From contig JBBCJB010000020.1 of assembly GCA_037190485.1 (NCBI GenBank), positions 186,001-250,000 of the forward strand: a stretch of 64,000 nucleotides of DNA, read 5' to 3'. The notes beneath the pieces are model-generated. The model was given only the letters and a program-made list of their open reading frames with translations. It was not told where the DNA came from and did not search any database. A program made the translations under genes and the position numbers. Shown here piece by piece: positions 9,732-18,043 of this stretch. Numbering within the stretch: position 1 is the stretch's first letter; each line of letters begins with the position of its first letter. This DNA is from Parapedobacter sp037190485. Lineage in GTDB: Bacteria; Bacteroidota; Bacteroidia; Sphingobacteriales; Sphingobacteriaceae.

Positions 9732-11236
9732 TGACCATGGATATCGATAGGTTGGTAAAAGAGGCGCAGCGACATCAGCTGCAATCGGTGACCAGGCGGC
9801 ACTTCCTGAAGGAATGCGTGGCCGGCATCGGCGGAATGGCGCTGGGGTATATGCTCGGCGGGTGTGGGCCGTCGCATTCGGACCGCGCGCCAACCGGAAT
9901 GGCGGCGCTTGACTCCATGAACCCGATGGCCCCGCGGGCCCCGCAATTCGCCGCCAAGGCCAAGCGCATCATCTACCTGCACATGGCGGGAGCCCCGTCG
10001 CAATTGGAGCTGTTCGACTACAAGCCGGAGCTCCATAAGCTGCATAACCTGCCGTGCCCCGAATCCATTCTGGCCGGGAAGAAGTTCGCCTTTATCAGGG
10101 GGGTGCCCAAGATGCTCGGGCCGCAAGCCCAGTTCAAGCAGCACGGCCAGAGCGGCGCATGGCTATCGGACTACCTCCCCCATTTCAGCCAGGTGGTGGA
10201 TGAGGTGAGTTTCCTGAAGGCCATGCATACCGAGCAGTTCAATCATGGCCCGGCACAATTGTTCATGCATACCGGCCATGCGCGGCTGGGAAGGCCCAGC
10301 ATGGGTTCCTGGGTCACCTACGGCCTCGGAACCGAAAACAGCGACCTGCCCGGATTCGTCGTACTGACATCGGGCGGCAAGACGCCCGATGCGGGCAAAA
10401 GTGTCTGGGGCAGCGGATTCCTGCCTTCGGTCTATCAAGGGGTACAGTGCCGGTCCAAAGGCGAACCGGTCTTGTACCTCAACGATCCCGGAGGCATGGG
10501 CAGGGACCTGAAGAAGCAGACCATCCAGGCCATCAACGCCGTGAACCAGGAAGAGTACAACAGCTATGGCGATCCGGAAACATTGGCACGGATCGCGCAA
10601 TACGAGATGGCATTCAATATGCAGGTGGCCGTGCCGGAAGTGATGGACATCGATCGTGAGCCCGACTACATACACGAACTCTACGGCACACAGCCGGGCA
10701 AGGAATCGTTTGCCAACAATTGCCTGCTCGCCCGCAAGTTGGTGGAACAAGGGGTGCGTTTCGTACAGTTGTTCGATTGGGGCTGGGATAGCCATGGAAC
10801 CAACGCGCGCGAGGCGATCGATATCGGCTTCCGGGAAAAGTGCCGTGAAATAGACCGGCCGATGACGGCATTGCTCCTGGACCTTAAGCAACGGGGCTTA
10901 TTGGACGAGACCCTGGTGGTGTGGGGCGGCGAATTCGGGCGCACACCCATGCAGGAGAACCGCGACGACAAGGATATGCCTTTCCTCGGACGGGACCACC
11001 ATACCGACGCCTATACGGTTTGGCTGGCGGGCGGCGGGGTAAAACCCGGTGTGTCCTATGGCGAAACCGACGACATCGGCTTCACCGGCATCAATGGCAG
11101 GACATCGGTACACGACCTCCATGCCACCATGCTGCACCTGATGGGTTTCGATCACGAGCGGCTCACCTATGATTTCCAGGGTCGGCCCTTCCGGCTCACC
11201 GACGTGGAGGGCGAGTTGATAAGTGCCATTGTATAG
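9728..11236 (+). CDS. DUF1501 family protein, Tat lipoprotein
   Basis: This is a DUF1501 protein (alkaline-phosphatase/sulfatase-like fold), the standard partner of DUF1549/DUF1553 proteins. The N-terminus carries a twin-arginine motif, TRRHFL with Arg23-Arg24, followed by a glycine-rich hydrophobic stretch and LGGC, where Cys46 could be lipidated. Export would therefore be by Tat in folded form. Conserved family blocks include QHGQSGAWLSDYLPH, DWGWDSHG and GGEFGRTP followed by a GRDHH motif; the His/Asp residues in these could bind metal. It overlaps the upstream gene by four bases. The start used here is the overlapping ATG; an ATG at 9737 is possible. The reaction catalysed is not established. 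Confidence 0.9.
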   Translation: MMTMDIDRLVKEAQRHQLQSVTRRHFLKECVAGIGGMALGYMLGGCGPSHSDRAPTGMAALDSMNPMAPRAPQFAAKAKRIIYLHMAGAPSQLELFDYKPELHKLHNLPCPESILAGKKFAFIRGVPKMLGPQAQFKQHGQSGAWLSDYLPHFSQVVDEVSFLKAMHTEQFNHGPAQLFMHTGHARLGRPSMGSWVTYGLGTENSDLPGFVVLTSGGKTPDAGKSVWGSGFLPSVYQGVQCRSKGEPVLYLNDPGGMGRDLKKQTIQAINAVNQEEYNSYGDPETLARIAQYEMAFNMQVAVPEVMDIDREPDYIHELYGTQPGKESFANNCLLARKLVEQGVRFVQLFDWGWDSHGTNAREAIDIGFREKCREIDRPMTALLLDLKQRGLLDETLVVWGGEFGRTPMQENRDDKDMPFLGRDHHTDAYTVWLAGGGVKPGVSYGETDDIGFTGINGRTSVHDLHATMLHLMGFDHERLTYDFQGRPFRLTDVEGELISAIV

Positions 11237-11242
11237 CCAATA

Positions 11243-12652
11243 ATGGAGAACGTAGGTGATCTATCCTTGTTTTTGGGTCGGTTGCATCCCTTGTTGGTGC
11301 ACCTGCCCATCGGGATATTGTTTGTTTCGTTTGTCATCGCGTTGGTTTCCAAGAGACCTGCATATTCAGGTCTTGTTCCCGCCGTGCCATTTACGTTGCT
11401 CATCGGGGCGGTAGCCGCCGTGCTGGCCAGTGCCTTGGGGTTCCTGCTCGCCAGCCAGGGTGGCTACGACATCCGTACGCTTGATTTCCACCAATGGTTC
11501 GGCGTGGCGGTGGCGGTGCTGAGCATGGGGCTGTGGTGGATCTACCACCGCGGTCCCGGGCGAACGGCTGGAATGCGGATGTTGTTCAACGGTCGCCTTG
11601 CGATCTTCGGCGCATTGATGGCGCTCCTGGGCGTGACCGGCCATTATGGCGGGACGCTCACCCATGGCAAAGGGTATCTGACAGACGCCATGCCACCGGC
11701 TTTGGTTGGGTTACTGGGTGTGGAGCGTGTGGAGGAACCGTTGGTTTTCGAGAACGTACAGGAGGCCGCGGTGTACGATGGGCTGATACAACCCATTTTG
11801 GCCCGGCGTTGCCAAACCTGCCACGGGGCCACCAAGCAGGAAGGTGGATTGGCGCTCCATGAACGGCGGAGCCTGCTGGCGGGCGGCGACAGCGGAGCCG
11901 CAATCGTACCGAAACAGCTGGACGAAAGCGAACTCTATGTCCGATTGATCCTTCCCGCAGGCGATGACAAGCGAATGCCGCCCAAGGGACGCACAACGAT
12001 CACACCCGACGAAATCGCCTTGATCGGCTGGTGGATCGAACAGGGTGCGCCGTTTGAAGGCCTAGTGGCAGACGTTCCACAGCCGGACGAAATCAGTGCG
12101 ACATTGGCGCGACTGGAAGCGGGAAACACCGAACAGGTGTTGCCTGAAGCGCCACCGCTGGACGGCGCAGCGGTACAGCAGCTCGCGGCGCAGGGCATCA
12201 AAGTGATTCCTGTGGCACAGGGAAGCAACCATGTGGTGGTCAGTGCCATCAACGCACCCGACTTCGACGACGCGGATGCCGAACTGCTGGTACGGCTCAA
12301 AGACAACATCCTACAGCTTCAACTTGGCCGGTCGGCGATTTCCGATGCGGGTATGTCGCACATTGGCAAGCTCACCGGGTTGAGAAAGCTCCATTTGGAA
12401 CATACGTCGATAACCGACGAAGGGTTAAAAGCACTGGCAGCTTGCGTGCGGTTGCAATACCTCAACCTGTCAGCGACCGCCATCGGAGACAACGGGCTCG
12501 ACCAGCTGAAGGCATTGCCGGAGTTGACTCGCCTGTACGTCTTTGGCACCACCGTTACCGGCGAGGCGGTTGCTGAGATCCAGCAAGCCAAGCCCGAGTT
12601 GTCGGTCGATACCGGAGGGTATACGCTATCGATTGAAAACCCGTTGATGTGA
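11243..12652 (+). CDS. Membrane-bound c-type cytochrome with leucine-rich repeats
   Basis: This 469-residue protein joins three parts. Residues 1-140 hold four or five hydrophobic helices beginning LHPLLVHLPIG, as in DUF2231-type membrane domains. About 175-275 is a planctomycete-type cytochrome c domain with CQTCHG (Cys190, Cys193, His194), a possible Met ligand in RMPPKGR, and the GWWIEQGAPF ending. About 330-455 contains three or four leucine-rich repeats (GLRKLHLEHTSITDEGLKAL and similar). It would anchor electron transfer for the two preceding proteins at the inner membrane, with the repeats as a docking surface. It starts seven bases after the DUF1501 gene and ends the plus-strand operon, convergent with the next gene. 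Confidence 0.85.
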   Translation: MENVGDLSLFLGRLHPLLVHLPIGILFVSFVIALVSKRPAYSGLVPAVPFTLLIGAVAAVLASALGFLLASQGGYDIRTLDFHQWFGVAVAVLSMGLWWIYHRGPGRTAGMRMLFNGRLAIFGALMALLGVTGHYGGTLTHGKGYLTDAMPPALVGLLGVERVEEPLVFENVQEAAVYDGLIQPILARRCQTCHGATKQEGGLALHERRSLLAGGDSGAAIVPKQLDESELYVRLILPAGDDKRMPPKGRTTITPDEIALIGWWIEQGAPFEGLVADVPQPDEISATLARLEAGNTEQVLPEAPPLDGAAVQQLAAQGIKVIPVAQGSNHVVVSAINAPDFDDADAELLVRLKDNILQLQLGRSAISDAGMSHIGKLTGLRKLHLEHTSITDEGLKALAACVRLQYLNLSATAIGDNGLDQLKALPELTRLYVFGTTVTGEAVAEIQQAKPELSVDTGGYTLSIENPLM

Positions 12653-12661
12653 TGCGCGAAC

Positions 12662-13135
12662 TCACTGCACCACCTTATTCGCGCACGCCGAGCTCGCGAA
12701 CGCTTCGGGCTTGGCCTTGAACACGAACCCCATGCTCAGGATGTAACCCATCGCATCGTGCAGCGCTTGGTTGGACTTGAACATGGGGTTGGTGTTGATG
12801 TCTGCATGCACTTCCAAATCCACCTCATAGCGATCCAACGTATCGCAGAGGGTGTATGCGATCTCGATGGAGCGCTGCACCTCGGCCAGCATCCGTTCCT
12901 TGATGCTCATTTTTACGGTGGTGCGATCTTGGTGGATGTACATGAAGCCGCCTTTTTTCTCGCGCACGAACACGATGACGGTGGCGAATTCGGTAATGGC
13001 GCCCTTCACCTGCGAGTCGGTGCCGATGCAGACCTTGAGCTTGTTGCCCAGGCCGTATTCGCGGGCAATGGTGGTGGATACTTCGTCAAGAATGGGCTGG
13101 CGGATGGGTTCGCCACTGAATTTTTTCCAAGTCAT
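12662..13135 (-). CDS. YkuK-family ribonuclease H-like protein (DUF458)
   Basis: This small soluble protein of 157 residues belongs to the RNase H-like YkuK/DUF458 family. The VCIGTDSQVKG strand contains the Asp expected in the first beta-strand of RNase H folds, and VHADINTN supplies further acidic residues. I chose the ATG at 13135, which gives the MTWKKFSGEPI start usual in Bacteroidota; the longer frame to 13171 begins with TTG. A promoter-like pair of elements lies at 13184-13215. Cellular function is not known for the family. It is convergent with the cytochrome gene, with nine bases between the stops. Confidence 0.8.
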   Translation of the reverse strand: MTWKKFSGEPIRQPILDEVSTTIAREYGLGNKLKVCIGTDSQVKGAITEFATVIVFVREKKGGFMYIHQDRTTVKMSIKERMLAEVQRSIEIAYTLCDTLDRYEVDLEVHADINTNPMFKSNQALHDAMGYILSMGFVFKAKPEAFASSACANKVVQ

Positions 13136-13183
13136 AAAGATGGGGTTAAAACGATACGGAAAAGAACGCAACTGAATGCGATA

Positions 13184-13215
13184 TAAAGTTACCGATAAAA
13201 CCCGCTTGATCCAAA
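13184..13215 (-). promoter_or_regulatory. Bacteroidota-type promoter for the YkuK-family gene
   Basis: On the minus strand, TTTG (13215-13212) is followed after 20 bases by TAACTTTA (13191-13184). This matches the Bacteroidota -33/-7 pattern TTTG-N(17-23)-TAnnTTTG at all positions but the last. It puts transcription start downstream of about 13178 and fits translation from the ATG at 13135. Confidence 0.55.
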
Positions 13216-13267
13216 CAACTTAGTATGAAGTTTTTATTAACAATGCAATCTTTTTCAACACTGTCGC

Positions 13268-13912
13268 CTATGCCTTGGCGCCATAGGCCAGGTCGCCGGC
13301 ATCGCCGAGCCCGGGAACGATGTACGCTTTGCTAGTGAGCTCGCTGTCTACGGCACCCACCCAAAGCTGCGCTTGGGGGATGAACGCCCTGACGTGGGCG
13401 ATCCCCTCTTCGCTCGCGATCGCCGACACGATGAAGAGCGAACGGATCTCGAAATCATCGAGCAGTTCCTTGCAGGTGAGCACGGCCGTCCTGCCGGTCG
13501 CCAACATCGGGTCGATCAGGATCAAGGTGCGCCCGTCGAGGTTCGGCGTACCCACGTATTCCTTGCGGATTTCGAAAGCACCGCTCTTTTTCGTTTTCCG
13601 GTAGGCACCGATGAAGCCGCATTCGGCTTGATCGAACACATTGAGCATGCCCTGATGCATCGGGATGCCCGCGCGCAGGACGGTGGCCAACACCGGCTGT
13701 TCGGCGAGCAGCGACGTTTCGGCGATGCCCAGCGGGGTCTCCACTTCCACGGGCTCATAGGCCAGCGTCTTGCTGATTTCATAGGCGAAGATTTCGCCCA
13801 ATCGCTCCAGGTTCCGCCGGAACCGCATGCGGTCTTGTTGCACTTCGACGTTGCGAAGTTCTGCCAGGAAATGGTTGGCGATGCTGTTTTGTTGGGTCAG
13901 GATATGTAGCAT
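13268..13912 (-). CDS. upp: Uracil phosphoribosyltransferase
   Basis: This enzyme converts uracil and PRPP to UMP in pyrimidine salvage. The 214-residue protein has the usual UPRTase length. The PRPP-binding loop is LILIDPMLATGRT (about 131-143), and the uracil-recognition end includes YIVPGLGDAGD. The VLRAGIPMHQG segment is also characteristic. The start codon lies four bases downstream of a perfect -7 element, so the message is probably leaderless or nearly so. It is transcribed divergently from uvrB. Confidence 0.97.
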   Translation of the reverse strand: MLHILTQQNSIANHFLAELRNVEVQQDRMRFRRNLERLGEIFAYEISKTLAYEPVEVETPLGIAETSLLAEQPVLATVLRAGIPMHQGMLNVFDQAECGFIGAYRKTKKSGAFEIRKEYVGTPNLDGRTLILIDPMLATGRTAVLTCKELLDDFEIRSLFIVSAIASEEGIAHVRAFIPQAQLWVGAVDSELTSKAYIVPGLGDAGDLAYGAKA

Positions 13913-13916
13913 GTGT

Positions 13917-13947
13917 CAAACTTAATCAATTCATCTGTCATTAACAA
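13917..13947 (-). promoter_or_regulatory. upp promoter adjoining the start codon
   Basis: On the minus strand, TTG (13947-13945) is followed after exactly 20 bases by TAAGTTTG (13924-13917), a perfect TAnnTTTG element. The upp ATG begins at 13912, leaving only four bases between them, so transcription should start at or within a few bases of the start codon. Confidence 0.7.
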
Positions 13948-13963
13948 CCGCGTTGCCGCCGGT

Positions 13964-13989
13964 TTGTTGCGCAAAAAAGATTATCTTTG
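13964..13989 (+). promoter_or_regulatory. uvrB promoter
   Basis: TATCTTTG at 13982-13989 is a perfect TAnnTTTG element, 20 bases upstream of the uvrB ATG at 14009. The nearest TTG (13964-13966) is 15 bases upstream, slightly short of the usual spacing. The element falls inside the longer open frame that begins at 13913, which supports the later start codon. Confidence 0.6.
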
Positions 13990-14008
13990 TATTCCTTTGA
14001 CAATCCAC

Positions 14009-16051
14009 ATGAAATTCGAACTGACATCCGAATATAGCCCTACGGGCGACCAACCCGAAGCGATCCGCCAGTTGGTGGATGGCGTGAATGCCCGCGAAAT
14101 GTACCAGACCTTGCTGGGCGTGACGGGTTCGGGCAAGACGTTTACCATTGCCAACGTGATCCAGCAGACGCAGCGCCCCACGCTGGTCCTGAGCCACAAC
14201 AAAACGCTGGCTGCGCAGCTCTACGGCGAGTTCAAGCAGTTTTTCCCGGAGAATGCGGTGAACTACTTCGTGTCCTACTACGACTATTACCAACCGGAGG
14301 CCTACATCGCCTCCAGCAATACGTACATCGAGAAAGACCTGGCCATCAACGACGAGATCGAAAAGCTGAGGCTGCGCACCACCTCGGCATTGATGTCGGG
14401 CAGGCGCGATGTCATCGTCGTGTCGTCGGTATCCTGCATATACGGCATGGGCAATCCGGAGGATTTCTCGCGATCCGTGTTCCGGTTCGGCGTGGGCACG
14501 GTGGTGAGTCGCAATGCATTCCTACACCGACTGGTCGAAATCCTGTATTCACGCACCACCACCGACTTCAAACGGGGCACGTTCCGTGTAAAGGGCGATA
14601 CCGTGGATGTGTTTCCGGCCTACATGGACGATGCCTACCGGATATCCTTCTTCGGCGATGAAATCGACGAGTTGAGCGTGATCGACCCCATCTCGGGCAA
14701 GACGCTGGAAAAGATGGAGACCATGGCGCTGTTTCCGGCCAACCTGTTCGTGACACCCAAGGAAAAGTTCACGAATTCGCTGTGGGCAATCGGCGCGGAG
14801 CTGGAGCTGCGCAAGGAACAGCTGCTCGCCGATGGCAAACCACTGGAGGCCAAGCGGCTGGAAGAGCGCGTCAACTATGACCTGGAGATGATGCGCGAAT
14901 TGGGCTACTGCAGCGGCATCGAGAACTATTCGCGTTTCTTCGACGGCCGCGATCCGGGCATGCGCCCATTCTGTTTACTGGATTATTTTCCGGATGATTA
15001 CCTGATGGTCATCGACGAAAGCCACGTGACCATCCCCCAGATCCGGGCGATGTACGGTGGCGACCGTTCCCGCAAGCTGTCATTGGTGGAGTTCGGCTTC
15101 CGGCTGCCCGCCGCCCTGGACAACCGGCCCCTGAACTTCCCCGAGTTCGAATCGCTGGTGGCGCAGACCATCTATGTGAGCGCCACACCGGGCGACTACG
15201 AGCTGCAGAAAACCGAGGGCGTGGTGGTGGAGCAGGTGATCCGCCCGACGGGCCTGCTCGATCCGGTGATCGAGATCCGGCCCATCATCAACCAAGTGGA
15301 CGATCTGCTGGATGAGGTGGATCGCGTGGCCAAGGCAGGCGACCGGGTGCTGGTGACCACGCTCACGAAGCGCATGGCCGAGGAACTCACCAAGTACATG
15401 GCCAAATTGGGCATCCGCGTGCGGTACATCCATTCGGAGGTGAAAACGCTTGAACGCGTGGAAATCCTGCGCGGCCTGCGCCTGGGCGAATTCGATGTGC
15501 TGGTGGGCATCAACCTGCTCCGTGAGGGCCTGGACCTTCCCGAGGTGACGCTCGTGGCCATCCTGGATGCCGACAAAGAGGGCTTCCTGCGTTCGGAGCG
15601 ATCGCTCATCCAGACCATCGGGCGCGCCGCCCGGAACGACCGCGGACGGGTGATCATGTATGCCGATACCATTACGGACAGTATGCGCGTGACGATAGAC
15701 GAAACAAATCGCCGCAGGGACAAGCAAATCCGCTATAACGAGGAGCATGGCATCACGCCGCGAACGGTCGGGAAGTCGCGCGAGGCCATCCTGGAGCAGA
15801 CCTCCGTGGCCGACTTCAGGGCCAGCGACGGCAAGCAAGGTAAAATCTACGTGGAGCCGGAACCGACCGCGAGCATCGCGGCCGATCCATTGGTGCAGTA
15901 CATGAGCAAGGCACAGCTCAAGCAAGCCATCGACAAGGTGCGCAAAGACATGGAAAAGGCCGCCAAGGACATGGACTTCCTGCAGGCCGCCAAGCTCCGC
16001 GACGAGATGTTCTCCTTGGAGAAAACGTATGCCGGGCAATTCGGCGAATAA
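14009..16051 (+). CDS. uvrB: Excinuclease ABC subunit B
   Basis: This DNA-repair helicase of the UvrABC nucleotide-excision complex loads at lesions, verifies damage and recruits UvrC. The 680-residue length is normal. The Walker A motif GVTGSGKT is near residue 40, the beta-hairpin region YYDYYQPEAY near 93, the DEAH-type box VIDESHVT near 335, helicase motif VI near 540 (QTIGRAARN), and the UVR domain that contacts UvrC (MDFLQAAKLRDEMF) at the C-terminus. The ATG at 14009 gives the standard MKFELTSEYSPTGDQP start; the frame is open to 13913 but that part covers the promoter. Confidence 0.98.
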   Translation: MKFELTSEYSPTGDQPEAIRQLVDGVNAREMYQTLLGVTGSGKTFTIANVIQQTQRPTLVLSHNKTLAAQLYGEFKQFFPENAVNYFVSYYDYYQPEAYIASSNTYIEKDLAINDEIEKLRLRTTSALMSGRRDVIVVSSVSCIYGMGNPEDFSRSVFRFGVGTVVSRNAFLHRLVEILYSRTTTDFKRGTFRVKGDTVDVFPAYMDDAYRISFFGDEIDELSVIDPISGKTLEKMETMALFPANLFVTPKEKFTNSLWAIGAELELRKEQLLADGKPLEAKRLEERVNYDLEMMRELGYCSGIENYSRFFDGRDPGMRPFCLLDYFPDDYLMVIDESHVTIPQIRAMYGGDRSRKLSLVEFGFRLPAALDNRPLNFPEFESLVAQTIYVSATPGDYELQKTEGVVVEQVIRPTGLLDPVIEIRPIINQVDDLLDEVDRVAKAGDRVLVTTLTKRMAEELTKYMAKLGIRVRYIHSEVKTLERVEILRGLRLGEFDVLVGINLLREGLDLPEVTLVAILDADKEGFLRSERSLIQTIGRAARNDRGRVIMYADTITDSMRVTIDETNRRRDKQIRYNEEHGITPRTVGKSREAILEQTSVADFRASDGKQGKIYVEPEPTASIAADPLVQYMSKAQLKQAIDKVRKDMEKAAKDMDFLQAAKLRDEMFSLEKTYAGQFGE

Positions 16052-16400
16052 CGCCCTTGCCCCGAAAACCGATCGCGATTGCCTAGCTTACCGTACAAAT
16101 CGGGCGAACGGGCCTCGCAAAAGCCAAAAAATGGCCTGCGACACGGATCACCTAACAACTTAGGGATTAAGGGAATCCGTAGAAACTTTCCACAAAAATC
16201 GGCCGATTTCCACAGCTGGCATTATTTTTATGACTAATGTTAACGGATTAACGAAACAAAAATCTACCCAAGCGGTTGATTATCAACCGTGTTGCTAACA
16301 AGCAATAAAAAAAGATAGCATTGTAGCATTTCGGAATCATATTTCGTATTGTAGACGATAGGTTTTTAGCTGTTACTTTTTAGTTTTAATTCCGAGCAAT
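16052..16400 (+). other. Structured intergenic region between uvrB and the glycan cluster
   Basis: No gene is seen in this 349-base gap. It becomes AT-rich towards the right. It holds two copies of TTTCCACA about 19 bases apart near 16187-16213, a hairpin with 7-bp arms CGGTTGA/TCAACCG and a TTA loop (16273-16289), an adjacent hairpin TTGCT/AGCAA (16292-16305), and a short direct repeat TAGCATT near 16315-16328. These could be a leader structure for the cluster. There is no clear intrinsic terminator for uvrB. Confidence 0.5.
16349..16381 (+). promoter_or_regulatory. Probable promoter of the glycan cluster
   Basis: TTG at 16349-16351 is followed after 22 bases by TACTTTTT (16374-16381), a one-mismatch match to TAnnTTTG. 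It lies 19 bases before the DUF4254 start codon. Confidence 0.4.
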
Positions 16401-17009
16401 ATGATGATCAGTGAAAAGGCAAACCGCATTTTCGAACGAGCGATCGAGAACTACCACATCTTCGACTCCATTGACTGTCCCTTCAATAACCCGTACCCTG
16501 CGCATAGCCTAGAGCATCTTTTATACCGGAAATGTTGGATTGACACCATGCAATGGCACATGGAAGACGAGGTACGCGATCCGGATATCGAGCCATCCAT
16601 CGGCCTGGATTGGAAACGGCGGATCGACGAGTCGAACCAGTTGCGCACCGATACCGTGGAATTCATTGACCACTATTTCCTGCGTTACTTTACGCACGTG
16701 AGGCCGCGCAAGGATGCACGGGTCAATACCGAGAGCCCCGCGTGGGCATTGGATCGGCTTTCCATCCTGTGCTTGAAGGTTTACCACATGCGGCAGGAAA
16801 CCCAGAAAATCGATGCCGCTGCCCAACACATCGCATCGTGCATGGAAAAGCTGATGGTCTTGCTCCGGCAACAGGAAGACCTCTCGCAAAGCATCGATGA
16901 ATTATTGGAGGATATCCGCACGGGCAGGAAATACATGAAGGTGTATAAGCAGATGAAAATGTACAACGATCCGGCATTGAACCCGGTACTCTACGCCGCG
17001 AGGAAGTGA
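16401..17009 (+). CDS. DUF4254 domain protein
   Basis: This 202-residue all-helical protein of the DUF4254 family is found in Bacteroidota almost always next to a GT9 heptosyltransferase-like gene, as here. The sequence is rich in charged helices, with a His-rich patch (YPAHSLEHLLY) and a C-terminal MKVYKQMKMYND segment. No signal peptide or membrane helix is seen, so it is probably cytoplasmic. Its function is not established; genomic linkage suggests a role in LPS core or another surface glycan. The stop codon overlaps the GT9 start (TGATG). Either of the two consecutive ATG codons could be the start. Confidence 0.88.
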   Translation: MMISEKANRIFERAIENYHIFDSIDCPFNNPYPAHSLEHLLYRKCWIDTMQWHMEDEVRDPDIEPSIGLDWKRRIDESNQLRTDTVEFIDHYFLRYFTHVRPRKDARVNTESPAWALDRLSILCLKVYHMRQETQKIDAAAQHIASCMEKLMVLLRQQEDLSQSIDELLEDIRTGRKYMKVYKQMKMYNDPALNPVLYAARK

Positions 17010-18043
17010 TGGACAGGGGAAGTAACCCCACATTGCTGGTATTCCGGTTTTCGGCCATGGGAGACGTGGCCATGGTGGCAAGCGTCTTGCGCGAATTCGT
17101 TGAATATCACCCACAGCTTACCGTGGTGATGGTGAGCAGGGCCTTTTTCCAGCCTTTTTTTGCAGACATACCCCGACTTGTTTTCCATCCTTGCCGGTTC
17201 GACGGAACGCATCGCGGATTCGGTGGGCTGAGGCGGCTGTTTATCGAACTGAAACGATATAAACCTGCCTTCGTGGCCGATTTGCACCATAACATCCGCA
17301 GCCGGCTCCTGGCCTTTTCATTCCGGCTGATCGGGATAACGGTGAGGCACCTGGATAAAGACCGCACAGGAAGAAAAGCGCTTACCCGCCCGCGACATAA
17401 AATCATGAAACCCCTCAGGCCCATGCCCGAACGCTATGCCGATGTGCTGGCCAAACTCGGGTTTCCGATGGCGCTCCGCCACGCGTTGCGGCCCCATCGG
17501 CAATCGCTGCCGGAAACGGCAAAACGGCTATTCGCCGATGGCGGCGCCACCTACGTCGGCATCGCACCATTCGCACAACACCAGCCGAAAGTGTATCCGC
17601 TGAATCGGATGGAAGCCGTGATTGCTTATTTGGACAAGAAGGGCCACCACGTCCTCGTTTTCGGGGGTGGCCCCGATGAACAGCGCCTCGCCGAAGCGTG
17701 GCAACGCGCATTCGACAACGTGCATAGCCTCATCGGCCATTTCTCATTGGCCGACGAGTTGGCGATCATCTCGAACCTCGACCTGATGCTGAGCATGGAC
17801 TCGGCCGGCATGCACCTGGCCTCGTTGATGGGCATACGGGTACTGTCCATTTGGGGGCCCACCCACCCCTATGCCGGTTTCCTGGGTTATGGCCAGCATC
17901 CTGAAGATTGCATCCAGGTCGATCACCCCGCGCGCCCGAGTTCGATTTACGGCAACAAACCCTGCAGCTGCGATGGAAAAGACAGCATGGAGCTGATCGA
18001 ACCCGAGCTGGTCATTGCCAAATTACAGGAAGCCGGTTTATGA
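17009..18043 (+). CDS. Glycosyltransferase family 9 (heptosyltransferase-like)
   Basis: This 344-residue GT-B enzyme of family GT9 includes the ADP-heptose:LPS heptosyltransferases. The N-terminus LLVFRFSAMGDVAMV is the conserved acceptor-side motif. The C-terminal half has GIAPFAQHQPK, the VFGGGPDE loop, and SMDSAGMHLASLMGIRVLSIWGPTHPYAG, the nucleotide-sugar-binding region. It acts in the cytoplasm on a lipid-linked core. The ATG at 17009 overlaps the DUF4254 stop codon, and the gene overlaps the GT4 gene by four bases (ATGA), so the three are translationally coupled. Whether the donor is truly heptose is not known. Confidence 0.92.
   Translation: MDRGSNPTLLVFRFSAMGDVAMVASVLREFVEYHPQLTVVMVSRAFFQPFFADIPRLVFHPCRFDGTHRGFGGLRRLFIELKRYKPAFVADLHHNIRSRLLAFSFRLIGITVRHLDKDRTGRKALTRPRHKIMKPLRPMPERYADVLAKLGFPMALRHALRPHRQSLPETAKRLFADGGATYVGIAPFAQHQPKVYPLNRMEAVIAYLDKKGHHVLVFGGGPDEQRLAEAWQRAFDNVHSLIGHFSLADELAIISNLDLMLSMDSAGMHLASLMGIRVLSIWGPTHPYAGFLGYGQHPEDCIQVDHPARPSSIYGNKPCSCDGKDSMELIEPELVIAKLQEAGL

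Noticed and set aside
12654..12684. GCGCGAA/TTCGCGC inverted repeat as a terminator between convergent genes
   Set aside because: Seven-base arms with a 17-base loop and no T-run; too weak to call.
13913..14008. Longer uvrB start 32 codons upstream
   Set aside because: This stretch contains the uvrB and upp promoter elements, and UvrB proteins begin MKFELTSEYSPTGDQP-like, as at 14009.
16187..16213. Replication-origin-like TTTCCACA pair
   Set aside because: Only two imperfect DnaA-box-like sites and no dnaA, dnaN or other origin genes nearby; not enough for an origin call.
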